Shown here one piece after another: positions 13,156 to 25,210 of a stretch of 64,000 bases of DNA; positions within the stretch are counted from its first letter, which is position 1; each line of letters opens with the position of its first letter. The notes beneath the pieces were generated by a model. The model worked only from the letters and a program-made list of their open reading frames with translations. It searched no databases and was not told where the DNA came from. Location of the stretch: positions 70,723,890 to 70,787,889 of the forward strand of contig CM075850.1 in assembly GCA_037975125.1 (NCBI GenBank), written 5' to 3'. This DNA comes from Latrodectus hesperus (taxonomy: Eukaryota > Arthropoda > Arachnida > Araneae > Theridiidae). The position numbers and the translations under genes are program-made.

Positions 13156-13529
13156 ACTTGTCTGTGACTGAACTATCGAAAGTTATACATAAATGTTACC
13201 TATATTGAGATTCTACGTCACATAAAAACTATTGTTTAGTTATTACAGACGGAACATTTTAAATGATTGCGTATTACTTTTTGCATGTAGTACTTGTTGG
13301 TGCGAAATGCAACGAAACTTCAGGGGATGGGAAATTAATCCCTCCAGACAGAACAATTATACTTTTAAAGTGCACTATCTTTTAAAATTTGAGACATTAT
13401 CAACAGATAAAAATATGAAGTCAATAAGGACTTGCAACAAACCCTAGCTTTTACATATTATATCTGTACCTGTTGTCATGGTTAGTAAAATCAGCAAAAC
13501 AAAAAATTTTCTCATAACATTCTCACAAG

Positions 13530-13890
13530 TTGTTGTTGCTTATCTCCAAGGGTTTGATGGAGTCAGACCAAATCTAGGAATCCGTTGACGGGAAGGAAAT
13601 CGATGACAAGGTGGGGAGAAGTGTAGATTTCGTCCTATAATATATTCATAGAATTCAGGATATGCTCTGGAAAAGCTTGGTATCCATGGCATTTAGGACA
13701 GAGGAGAAAGTTCTTGTTACCCGCTACAAAAGTGAGGGATTTTAGGTGGCCAGAGGTGGGACGTGCAAGGCAAGTGCTGGATTTCCAATCACAGGAAAGA
13801 GCCAGAGAAAGTCCCGGTTTTCTACCCTTGTAGAAGTGGTGAGTCAAAGGTAACTACGAATCGGTTTTAAATTGGATTTTTCTCAGGAAA
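13530..13890 (-). pseudogene. LINE ORF2 C-terminus and 3' end, second family
   Basis: On the minus strand a frame at 13635-13847 begins about MTHHFYKGRKPGLS and contains CPKCHGYQAFPEHIL, a Cys/His segment typical of the end of LINE ORF2 after RNase H in arthropod non-LTR elements. A frameshift near 13630 moves the reading to a frame ending NGFLDLV and a TGA at 13563-13565. The short 3' UTR ends in an AAC repeat (13530-13540, seen as TTGTTGTTG). The element is cut off at its 5' side and has an in-frame stop just before the readable part, so it is dead. The tail differs from the GAA tail of the elements at 3997 and 36696, so this is a different family. Confidence 0.7.
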
Positions 13891-16448
13891 AAGAGTTCAA
13901 GGTAAATTTTTAATTATATTTTTAATTAATTAATTTTTTATTTTTAATTAATAATTATAAAAAACAAGCAATTAATTGAATGAAAACAAATAATATTGAT
14001 TATCAAGTCATTTTAGTACTTTCATCGAAGCGTATTGAAAACAATTTGATGTTATCTAACTCAGACTGTTAAAGCATGTCCCCTAATTGTTATTATTCTA
14101 TATTTATGCTACCACAAGCAAACGTTCATACAATTTATCAGATAGGATTAAAAGACCAGTCCCCAGAAACTCATCCACAAAGAGTGCTTTTCCATACCAA
14201 ACTATTTGATACAAGGAAGCCACTATTTTTTGCCATAAAAGACAATAAACAACAAAAAAAACTTTGTTTTCTGTATTATAAATTTTGTACGATGAGCTTT
14301 CTTCATTTTTCAAAGAGCAAATATTTTTATTTGTGACGAAATGACATTGACATTAGTTGAAAATTTTTTTTAGCCATTGACCTTCAATCATTTTATAATT
14401 TTCTTACCGAACTCCTGTATGAAAAAATGGGGAAAAATAATAATAATCCCTCTTGTATGATTTACCTTATTTTGACAAAATCAAGTTTTCACACAAATTA
14501 ATAAGGATGTTTTTGATGACGCTATAGCTTAGCGTCAATAGGCTATAATGTCAAGCACATAAAGCAAATTACCACTATTTGGTTCAAAATGTATTAGTTT
14601 TAGTCTTAAGTCACCCTGACATTCCACGTTCATTACTTTTCTTTGTCCTACCAAAATATAATTAAGAAGCTAAAATCGGATTTAAGAATATATGACCTAG
14701 GGAATACAGTTAGGAAAAAAAAATTTTATAAGAAATTTTTTGATATTTTTCAGTAATATTTATTTTTAGTCAAAATGAAAAATAATTAAAAAGCATCTTT
14801 GCTTTAAAGCTCAATTAATGATTCAATGATTTTATTTAGCAAATGAATGCCAATATTTTCAGCTAGAGCAAAATGTGACCCGATAATCATTTTGATATAT
14901 CTATATTTTCAATATATTCCAAGCGTGATTCAAAAGTGCTTAGCATTTGATGATATGGATATAATTCCATTTCTTATTTGTTATATTCGGTCGTCTTAAC
15001 TTTGAGAAGTATTGAAAATTTAGACGTAACAAAATGGACACTTAAACGAACTTGACTTGAAAGCTTAAAATAATGGTCCGCGTTTGAATTACTTTATTTT
15101 TTCTCCAGAAAACACATATTCGAATATCACTGAACTTTGTAAATGCACTTATTAAGTAAAAAAGTTATTATTTTTGGCAATTCTCCTCCTAAGAATGTAA
15201 TTCATTTTTGTGAAAAATTATGTAACAATTTAACAGGTCTTTCATTCGTTTCAAACAATTCAAGAAGTCTTTTTTAACATGCCTCTCTTATAATTTACTT
15301 AACAATTCATTTTCTTAGCAAAGTTTAGAAAAAATTATTCCTTATTTTCGTAATATTTAGCAAACATGACAAGAAATAACGTATATTGTTTGATAAATTC
15401 AATGTATCTGTTCATCGATTCATGTTCAATCCCAAATTACACCATATCGATCCCAGGAACTCATTATCGATTCCTCTTTTCGACTCCTGTTTTACAATAG
15501 ATGTGAAACTATCGTTTTCATGCAAAGAAACAGAACTTGGTTGTTGTTTATTTTAATTATAGAATATTTCCCTGTCAACTATTCTTTAAAAATTCATCCG
15601 AAAAATTCAGTTATATAATTTTTTATTGGAAATATGCAAAGCGGCTTTCAGAACCATATTATAACTATGCAAATAAATAAAATTCTGGAGGATTAAAATT
15701 TGTTAGATATTTAAGAAAGGAATTTCACGTCGCTTTGCTTATTTCTACCGTAACATCGAATAAAAGATTACAAAACTATGTAAAAATTACTTTTATTATA
15801 GAACATAACTGCATTTAAAAAACAAAAGATTGATTTCAAATATAGTTAATATTTGACTTAAAATTATTAATGGAAGTCAGTAAAATTGTTAAAAACACCA
15901 TTGTTACAAAAAAGTGGATTTTAAGAACTATCTTAGCAGACCCTCGCTTTTATGAAACTAATTTACGAAAATTCACGATTTTACAATGCCTAATACGATC
16001 CCATTGACATGATAATTTTAATTTCCATTTACGAACTAAAATTTTAAAAAATTTATCCAACTCATTTTTGCTTCTTTTGCTCGCGTTTATCATCTGATTT
16101 TTTATTGTAATTTCATGCTCGAGGAGCTTTTAATCAATGTTTAACTGAAGACCATTCGCGCGCGAATTGGAGATAACTAATTGTATTGCTGATGTTGAAA
16201 TTTCAGATTATTTTAACTTTTCGTGTGGAATACCGCCTGCTTAATCTAATACCAGTCTTTTAGAGCATTAATAGTAACTAGTTATTAAAACTTCAGTAAC
16301 TAGTTATTAATAGTTTCAAGAGCGAATATTGAAAAGGTACTTTCGTAAAAAGTGATCATGGCTTGGAATCGCTTTATGAAATCCATACTCAAGACCCAAT
16401 GTATTTGTTGATCTATGCTTGCAATAATGTCGCAGAAAATACGATATC
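13891..16448. other. Intergenic stretch, no gene seen
   Basis: AT-rich. Overlapping ORFs at 14076-14336 (+) and 14104-14313 (-) are the longest but show no recognisable family. A small perfect inverted repeat (TGACGCTA / TAGCGTCA, 14517-14537) is present. Confidence 0.3.
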
Positions 16449-16460
16449 CAAATCATTTTG

Positions 16461-16632
16461 TTTGTTTGTCGCTCAACGGTCATTTTTTGCACACGAGGGC
16501 TAATTAAACCGGGACTTACGGCTTAAAATGGATTCCGAACCACTACAAACATCCATGCCCAAGGTGGGATTCGAACCCATGAACTGTTGAACCGAAGGCA
16601 AGAGCGCTAACCCTTTGGCTGCCAACTCGGCT
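16461..16632 (-). mobile_element. tRNA-derived SINE, copy 2 (intact, with TSD)
   Basis: Near-identical to the SINE at 4155-4329: head with B box GGGTTCGAATCCC on the minus strand and CAAACAAA tail. The 12-bp duplication CAAATCATTTTG flanks it exactly (16449-16460 and 16633-16644). Confidence 0.9.
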
Positions 16633-16644
16633 CAAATCATTTTG

Positions 16645-17771
16645 ATATGCAGGAATTATTAACACCACAGCTGAACAAAGACAAGAATATTTACCTGACG
16701 ACTTAAATTGAGATAAAAAATAAATAATATAATCTCAATACTGTGTGTGTGAATTCATGTAGATTAAATAAGATATACTTTAGAGTTTCTCTTCCCTGAC
16801 AGGTTTTATATCTAGCATACATTTTAATAAAAGTATAATGAACAAAAAGAAAGCATTTTAAATGGAGGAATAAGCTTATAAATTACACAAGATCAAAGAG
16901 AACCGTGATTTAAATTTCTATGATTTTTTTCACATGTAATAGACAGCCACACATAGTTAGAAAAACTTAAGTTTTTATTTCATATAATTGCGTGCATATT
17001 TTTCCTGACACACAAGAGAACATAAAATATATAATTATAGAAAAGGAATTATTTCATTTTTAGAAATAAATCAAATATATTAAAGATTTAAAAACTCAAA
17101 TTAAAAGATAAGTCTTTATTTCGTATATTTTGATTCGGCATGAATTTCCAAAATTCAGTGATAGGAACTTTGTGCTCTGCGTATTGCCTTTAATCTCTAA
17201 GGTTTTCCGTTTTCCAACTAAGATCGAATAGCCTTTTGAGATTCAGCAAAATTATTTTGCTTATTTAGACTTCTCCAGATGTTTAGGCTCTAGGCCTATG
17301 CGTATATTGCCAAAGCAGTATATTCCACTTTTAATATTTACTTTACATGATAATGCTTATATTACATGCATACAATGTGTGGATAAGATTGTATGCTACT
17401 TGTTGAATAAAATACGTTTTTACTTTTAAACACGTCTAAAACATTTGTAATCCTCTAGCTAAAAAACTGGTCAGAAAAATCAACTTATTATTTTTACACT
17501 TCATCAGAATTTTATGAGAATACATGGGTCATGAAAACTGATTTTAAACGGTTTCTATTGCTTTGGCTTACACGGCAATAAGAAAGCAATGTTGAACAAA
17601 ATAAGAAATTTTGAATTGCTAAACCCAGAAGATTACCAGACCAAATAAGACTCGGCGACACAGAAAACTATAAACTGTAGATATTCTAAAAAATTGGATT
17701 GCTTTTACACTTTAAGTTCACTTTTAAGAAACATGAAACAGTTTGACCGAGACAAAGTTTATAATAAATTC
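16645..17771. other. Intergenic stretch, no gene seen
   Basis: AT-rich without recognisable ORF or repeat. At about 17772-17835 weak similarity to the SINE head region (ACAGTTGAACAGAAG) may mark a very old copy. Confidence 0.25.
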
Positions 17772-17960
17772 CTAACAATCATAAGTCCACATCCGAGTTG
17801 GAATTCATAAACAGTTGAACAGAAGACTAATCACAGGAAATTTTAAAAAGTTCCAGCGGTCCACAGAAATATATCAATACTTACAAATAATCGGTGATAA
17901 AAGCTAACAAATGTAACAATGAAATTATGTTAAATTCTGGAGAGATGAACTGATGACATC

Positions 17961-18311
17961 TTGTACAGTGGGACACCTAGTAGGTTTTCCTCGTATTTCA
18001 GCTGGGACCAAGTAAAAGACATAGACTTGCTCAGACACATCCCTATAGATATTCCACTTGGAGAAACCATTGCTACCACAACTATTTTGTGTATCCTAAT
18101 GCTGTTAACGAATACGGCAGATCTTCGGCTGCTTCGGCTTAGAACCCGGTACCTTCCAGTTACGCGAGAACGACACTTCTCTCAGCCAAACTATCGGGGG
18201 CCATTCGTGAGTGTAAAGGGAACAATAAATGAAGAAGACTCCGAATGCTGCATAAAACTACTTCAGGAGAAATTTCCAGCATCTGTATACTGCACTTCTA
18301 ATGTTACATGA
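17961..18311 (+). CDS. Unidentified ORF in a GC-richer island
   Basis: 116 codons open from an ATG in a stretch clearly less AT-rich than its surroundings, which makes random openness less likely. Readable pieces include HIPIDIPLGETI, a run of hydrophobic residues (ILCILMLL) and NYRGPFVSVKG, ending in FPASVYCTSNVT. I find no family signature, signal peptide or zinc motif, and no splice-site pair that would make it an exon of a larger gene. It may be a fragment of a transposon protein or a non-coding repeat that happens to be open. Position 17930-18310 is otherwise isolated. Confidence 0.2.
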   Translation: MYSGTPSRFSSYFSWDQVKDIDLLRHIPIDIPLGETIATTTILCILMLLTNTADLRLLRLRTRYLPVTRERHFSQPNYRGPFVSVKGTINEEDSECCIKLLQEKFPASVYCTSNVT

Positions 18312-18314
18312 TAC

Positions 18315-21300
18315 AGAAGTGTTTTAACCAAATGCAAAATTATTGCTAAAATTAATAAATTTTATTCATATGCACTTCCTTATGAAAGTAGTCTCAATGA
18401 GATTTTACATTCCTGTTAAAAATGTTATATTTATTATGGAAAGTTTTAAATATTTTTAAAACTAAATACATAATAGTATTGTAACTATTATGTAGCCTTA
18501 TACTAAATGATGTGTAATATATAACTTCAAATAATTATCAACATCTAAGTATGTGAAATATATAATTTCACATATTATTAATGGAATGGATGTATACCTC
18601 CTTATTTTTATAACTACATTATAAAATCTTTTCAAAAAGTAGACATCATAGGAGAAGGCTATTTTATTTTTATTTTAATTGGTCAGCACTTCGACTTCAT
18701 AGTGATCATAAAGACAAAAAGGTTGCATTACACAAACATGTCTAAGAAAAAGGTAAAATTTATGGTATAACTTCAAAAATCATTTGAGGTTCTTTTGACA
18801 ATAATAAAAGTTAATGAAATATCAACACTTATAAAATTTTTGGGAATCTTTGCTTGTCTCGAAACTTAGTTTAAGAAATACTATTATATTGTTACAGAAA
18901 AGACAAAAAATGAATTTTCGTTTTAGAACACGTCACATATCAGAATGGGCTTGCTAATTGAATATGTAAAATATTTTGTCATTCGGTCAAAGTAATTGCT
19001 ATCGAACTCTTAATTTAAAATAATTTGCATTTCAACAAGAGTCATGTTTTAAACTGTATTGTAAACAAACAGAAAACAAGATTTTTTTAACTGAATTCGT
19101 ATACATATACAAAATGTTTAATATAAATGATACAGAAAATATTCCACAGCATTGATTTGATTAAATTTTTGTAATCAGAATGTTATAAAGAAATTTCTAT
19201 ACAAGGAAATTTTTATACTATGCTCATTACAAAGATATTTCCATTTTATTATCGCATTCAAAGAAGCAGAAATTATTAGCAAGAACTTATGTATTAATAT
19301 TTATTGGAAAAAAAAATAAAAACAGGATAAATTTTTACGATAAAATGACGCTTTGTTTACAGCTAATTAAATTTACTATAAGAAGATTAAAACAATATGA
19401 AACTCTTTGATAACCTTTATCAGATGTTATTCGTATTAATTGTTTAAAACGTAATTTAAAGTACCTTTAGACAAGATTTTTCGAAAACGAAATAATTTCA
19501 GATTTATCAGACAATACTGTTATTTCTGAAAACAAAATCAACGCCATTTGCGTTTTCCTGCAAGTTTTGCTATTTGGATATTAATAGCTTCTTTCTTGTT
19601 TCTTTATTGAAATTAATTGTTTCTTTATTAATTTCAATAAAGATTAATTGTTTCTTTATTATAAATAAAATAAAAATTAATGTTATAAAATAAAAATTAA
19701 TTGTTTCTTTATTGAACAATACTTGAGTGACAAGTATTGTTCAATAAAGAAACAATTATAAAAACCATAATTAATTCCATTTTATACATTCAAATTCTAC
19801 ACACAATATTATGAAAATAATTAAGCACAACACCCCTTTCACGTCTGCAGAATAACTTCACGACATTCGTGGATATTTCCACTTCGATTTTCGAAATATT
19901 TCCGTGACAGGACGTGATAACCAATAAAAGAGTACCTGTGGTGATCCGCACGACTTAATTTTACATCAAGAAAAACACCTGCTCCTTTAAAATAGGTTAC
20001 CAAGCCTAATTTCGTACAAATGTGTGTACCAACTTACAGTAAGGAGTGTTTGCCATATATTAGTTTAATCAAAATGCTTCAATGTAATTTCATAAACGAG
20101 ATGCTTCTATAGTGTACAAATATTTGAGATTTTGGATTTCCAGTTTCAAGGATATGCTGTTCAACATAATTGGAATTTGAGTTTGGATTTTTCCTTAATG
20201 TTGATATAAAAAATGATTTATTATAGATTCAAATTCAATAAGCATTTGAAAACCTACAAAATAATTATAAGAAATAATAAACTAATTAAAATCCAAACGA
20301 TAAGTTAAATGATAAATATTGAGAAACTTCCTTTAAATTATGTAAAATAAAGAATTTTCTGTTATAAATTATTATAAACCAAATCATATATTGTGAATGA
20401 AATTTCATTTAAAAATGTGTAAAAAAGTGAATTTTTGGCAATTTTTCAGAAAAATATCCTTTTGAAATTTTAAAAACTTAAAAAGTTATTAAAAATAATA
20501 CTTTATTTAGTAATTTTTTTATGACAAAATATTTCAATATTTTAATATTAACACAAAATAATCCAATATTATTTAATGAAATCTTAATACAATTTAAAAT
20601 AAATAATTTTTAATAATATTAGTTTGAGTTTTGAATTAAAAATATAACTAAATGAATTGAGTTTTTAAAATTTATTTAGTGAAGTAAGAAATATTTAATA
20701 GATTACCCACCTTTAAAATTTTATGAAATTACATTAGAATTGTATATCTGGCAGGTTTAGCATTAAATTTTTATAAATGATTTTTTAGTTAATTTGTTAG
20801 GAAAACTTGCTAAGAAAACACAACTTTCAAAGTTTACAAATCCCTGATTTAAAATAAGGCGTATGATGATGCATGGGCAACCACAATTCAAAAAGCATTC
20901 TCGCTAAAATACATCAAGCGTAACAAGACAACGCCTGGAAAATCGATATACATCATTCAAAAGTTGCCCAACAACTAGTTTACTCAAAGGGAAGGCAACA
21001 GGAAGTCGTATTGATTGCACTAGGAAATTTCAAACTTGCTTTCTGTATAAAATAATAGCCATAAAAACATTAAAAAAATAATTTGATAATCAACGAAATC
21101 TATTAAATACAACGCAAATGAAGGTTTTTAGTTAAAAATTCTTCTCATATTTTAATATTACGTATTTAGTTTTGCTCCCGTATACGTTAAACGTCGTTAT
21201 ATATTTGAAAGGAAAATCAGATGATAAAATTCGTAATTCTAGATGAAACTCTCCAAAACAATTAGATTTATTTAATCTTAAGACCACAGCACATTAAATA

Positions 21301-22403
21301 ATTTAAACCCAAATAATTAAAAGAAGTTAATTATTTTATACGCATACTCACTAAAAATGTATTAGGAATTCTAAGTATTAATGCTTCATTCGTAGCAATA
21401 TCCTTGACAAAAACATAATATTAAAAGTTTAACACAATTGATGAGCAATATTATAGCAAAAACCTTTAACTATTTTATTATCATAGTTGAATTGATTATT
21501 TTGATACAAATGGGATTTTAATGTTTATGATTCCGCTGGAAAGAGACGGAAATTTTATATTCACACAAACTTACCCAAAAATTGGATCCATAAAATTTAA
21601 AATGAACTAATGTAAATATATAATAATTTAAGATTTAAATATCAACATGCTGTATTATGCTTTTAAGTTTTTCTTTGATGTATGAAATGAAGGGATAACA
21701 AGTTGAAAAAGTAAGGAACAGTTCCTTACATAGGGAATAACATTGGAATAATACAATCGACTGTTTAACGTTGTCTAATTAGAAGTAAAGCTTATTGTTG
21801 AAAAGAAGCGAAAATCGAATTAAAGGCGACATAGTCAATTAACTGTAATGGCAGAAAGAAATAAGGAAAGGGCGGAGGAGGACCAACAGTATTTAACCTA
21901 TAACTTATACAAAGCAATCCTTTAGTATTTGGTTGCCCAGAGGATAAATATAATTTATGTTGAAAATTATTTTCATGCATATTGAAATTTATTTCACTGT
22001 GATAAATATTACTTAAAAACATACCTAATCGATGAGTTTTCCGGCTTTCACCTAAAATTTTGATCATACTTTTTTAAAATTATTAACACAATAAAAAATA
22101 TAGCCATGATAATTATTCAAGAAATTTTACATACTAATCTAACATACTATCCCAAACTCTTTTCAACATTTCTTTGAGTTCAATTCAGTCTTCTTAGGAC
22201 AACATTGATACAAATTACATCGTGTGATATCTCCCATTCTCAAGAATATTTACTCTTGCAGTTTAGGATTGTAATTTTATCAGCAATGTAGAAATACTGC
22301 TAAAACTAAATCTTTTAAGCGATACCACGACGTAAAAATGTTTCACAAGCTTTGACAATTTTAACTATAAATGCTGTCAGTCACTTTTATCTTGAGATTA
22401 TTT
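18315..22403. other. Intergenic stretch with a palindrome, no gene seen
   Basis: AT-rich throughout. The only structured part is the repeat and hairpin region at 19590-19760 (own entry). An ORF at 21792-22067 (-) is not convincing. Confidence 0.3.
19698..19758. repeat. Perfect 28-bp inverted repeat with 5-nt loop
   Basis: The left arm (19698-19725, TTGTTTCTTTATTGAACAAT in its core) is exactly complementary to the right arm (19731-19758), with spacer AGTGA. Just upstream (about 19590-19710) the unit AATTGTTTCTTTATT occurs several times as direct and inverted copies. The function is unknown; it could form a cruciform or be a short foldback element. Confidence 0.9.
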
Positions 22404-22555
22404 GGATGGTTTGCCATTCTATGGTAACTTCCAAAGCACGAAGGCTAAGCCCGGACCAAGAATTAAAATTAGATTCCGAACCACTGTAAATATCCATACC
22501 CGATATTGAAGTCGAACTTAAACTGATGGTCAAAACATTCAGTACCTCAGCTAGG
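22404..22555 (-). mobile_element. tRNA-derived SINE, old diverged copy
   Basis: Similarity to the SINE body is visible in GATTCCGAACCACTGTAAAT and ATCCATACCCGATATTGAA, followed by a decayed head ending CAGCTAGGC. No tail or target duplication is evident. Confidence 0.6.
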
Positions 22556-23013
22556 CTTCTTAAGTTAGAGATGACACCGAAAATCGTAGCTCCATCACCA
22601 ACCTTTTGAAGTGCGAAGACATTCTTACCACTTTATTTGATTTATAATAAAACAGTACATCAATGCGAGAATTGACCAAGCAGCATAAATGACTTGAAAT
22701 GTGTCAATTTCATAAATGTGTAATGTGTGTTTAACAAACTGAAACACTTCTACCTGTTTCAAAATAAAAAATTCATTAATTTATACACAAATTGTCTATT
22801 AACTTGTACATAAATTACTATCGTATTCACTCGATCCAACAAGTAAACTCACATTGAAAATATATTGTCCTTCCTCAAATAAGAGATTGGTTCATTTTTA
22901 TCTATGAAAGTGGGTATTCTGGAACAGTGACTCGAGAGTTTTTCTGTTCAACTGTATTCTAGTAATTATGCCTTAAGAAATGCCAGCAAGACTTGCAAAT
23001 TGGGATTTGTATA

Positions 23014-24631
23014 CAGTAGGCAAAATGATTATTTGTACACCACTTTTTTTTAAAGTTTAGAAAAATATAAGAAGCTATTTTATTACTTGCAATGTGAGAA
23101 CGTGAGTTAGTTGTTTATTTCTAAGTAAACGAAAAAAAATATTTGAAATAATTGAAAATAAAACTTAAATTTTACAAATTTGGAAAATTTCTTGCAAAAA
23201 GTATATTTGTACACCTATATCTCCGGTAAGTATTACTATCATTTCATGAAATTTTTCACATGATAGTTAAATTTTTGGATAGTTTGTATTTATTAAACAT
23301 TGTAATTATTAAGATTATCTTTTTTAACAATGGAGGTCACTCGTAGAGAAAATTTGAGAAATCCCACGAAATCAAAAGAAGTCTCTTTAAACATGAGAAT
23401 TCATATTGTTAACCTTAATAAAAGTGGAAAATATTATCGCGAAATTCAAAAGATGGTTTAGTTACATTTTACAACTATTGGTCACATCGTAAGAAAATAT
23501 AAAAATGCTGGACTCGTTGAAAATGAACGCATGCTAGATGGCCCGAGTAAATTAACTCCAAGAAATAAACGAAGTATTTTTAAAGCAGTATTAGAAAACC
23601 ACAAATTTCTGCTCAGAAAATTGCAGATGACCTTCTGGCATCTTCTAACATTAGAGTGACCGCTCAAACAATAAGAAACGTCTTACATTGTGCTGGTGTA
23701 AAGGGCAGAACTCCGAGAAAAAAAAACCAATGATCTCTGAAGTTAACAGAAAAAAGCGTTTAGAATTTGCTATGAAATACAAAGACAAACCGATGGACTT
23801 CTGGAAAAAGGTTATTTTTTCAGATGAGAGTAAGTTTGAAAATTTTTTAACCTCTAGTATCCGAAAAATCTGGCGAAAAAATAAAACAGCCTTTGATAGT
23901 AAAATTGTTTTTCAGACCCTGAAACATGGTGATGGAAATGTGGTGGTTTGGGGCTGTGTAGCTCATAGCGGGGTTGGAAAATTACACTTTGTAACCAAAA
24001 TGACAGCTTTAGGTTACATTGATGTGTTGCGGCATAACTTGTTAAAGTGCTAAAAAATTGGGTATCGGAGACACTTTCTTATTTCAACAAGATAACGATC
24101 CAAAACACTGCGATAGTTACTAAAACATCGTTGCCTTATAATGCGCAAAGACGCCTTGAAACTCTACCACAATCCCCGGATATAAATCCAATTAAAAATT
24201 TGTGGATGCTATTGGATGCTCAAGTTCGAAAAAAAAAATATTACAAGTAAAAAAAGTTTGAAAGAAGCACTCATGGAAGCTTGGGAAGAAATAGATCAAG
24301 AAACCACCAAAAAGTTAATAGAATCAATGCCAAGACGTTTTGAAGCAATTGTAAAAGCCAATGGAATGCATACAAAGTGTTAGATTTCTATAAAATAATA
24401 ATTATGTTTATAAAATTTGTCACTAAGTAAGTGTACAAATACTCTTTTTCTATAGTTTTTATAAAGTTTTATTCATTAATCAACTGAAGTTTATGTGATT
24501 GTTTTTTTGTTGATATTTATTATTATTTTACCTCAATAGAATATATTTCTGCAATTTTAACTTAGTTACCTTATTTTATTTTGCTATAGAATTCTAAAAT
24601 TGAAGTGTACAAATAAACATTTTGTCAACTG
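23014..24631 (+). mobile_element. Tc1-like DNA transposon, inactive, with IR/DR ends
   Basis: A 1618-bp element flanked by TA duplications (23012-23013 and 24632-24633). The terminal repeats begin CAGTAGGCAAAATG on the left and, in reverse complement, CAGTTGACAAAATG on the right, with 4 differences over the first 28 bases. The motif TTTGTACAC recurs inside both ends (left about 23204-23215, right about 24429-24440), giving the inverted-repeat/direct-repeat layout known from some Tc1 relatives. It encloses one broken transposase gene. TIR length is about 200 bp if measured to the inner repeats. Confidence 0.9.
23330..24383 (+). pseudogene. Tc1-like transposase pseudogene
   Basis: From the ATG at 23330 the reading gives an N-terminal helix-turn-helix region, with an in-frame TAG at about 23459. 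At least three frameshifts follow (near 23600, in an A run near 23725, and near 24080). The catalytic core is still legible: the first Asp is in FSDESKF (23823-23825), the second in a frame-shifted QQDNDPKH (Asp 24091-24093), and the third position, in NPIKNLW (24194-24196), is Lys where the DD34E family has Glu. The C-terminus ends about EAIVKANGMHTKC with a TAG at 24381-24383. The gene cannot encode an active enzyme as it stands. Confidence 0.88.
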
Positions 24632-24875
24632 TATTAATTTCTTAATGAAATAAGTTTTTTAGCATTAATTATCTAGAAAAATACTAAACTGGACACATGT
24701 ATGTAGCGCAAATAGAAAACATTTTTGCTGGTGTTAATGAGCCCAATTTAATTAAACCAAACAATTTCTTTGTAAAAAAAACCAGGTTTAGAAGGTTGTC
24801 TATAGTTTTTGTCGATATTGGTAAGATTTATTCACGATATTTACTTACAAAAAAGTTAAATATGATAAACAGTTT

Positions 24876-25210
24876 TTCTTTGTCGCTCCATGGTCTCTTG
24901 ATACCAGCTCTGATTTGACCAGAATTTACTATCTAAAATAGATTCCAAATCACTACAAACATCCGAATCAGATATGGGATTCGTGTGCCACTGAAAGGTT
25001 ATTTTTTGCGCAAAAGGGCTAATTTAATCGGGACCTTCTGTTTAAAGTGAAATCCGAATCACCAAAACCATCTATGCCTAAGGTGGGGTTTGAGCTTACG
25101 AACATTTGAACCAAAAAGCAAATCTTTAACAGTTTGTTTAACTCAGCGCCAGAGATGGGGATTGAACTGCTGAATTGAAGGCCAGACTAACGATTTAGCT
25201 GCCAGTTTGG
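24876..25210 (-). mobile_element. SINE inserted into an older SINE (nested pair)
   Basis: The outer diverged SINE starts with TTTGTCGCTCCATGG (about 24878), reaches GATATGGGATTCG (near 24982) and resumes at about 25153 with AGAGATGGGGATTGAAC, ending GCTGCCAGTTTGG. Between the two parts lies a second SINE copy (about 24984-25140). The bases at the junction, about CAGATATGGGATT on one side and CAGAGATGGGGATT on the other, look like a decayed target duplication. Both copies have the same orientation and are more diverged than those at 4155, 16461 and 40146. Confidence 0.65.
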
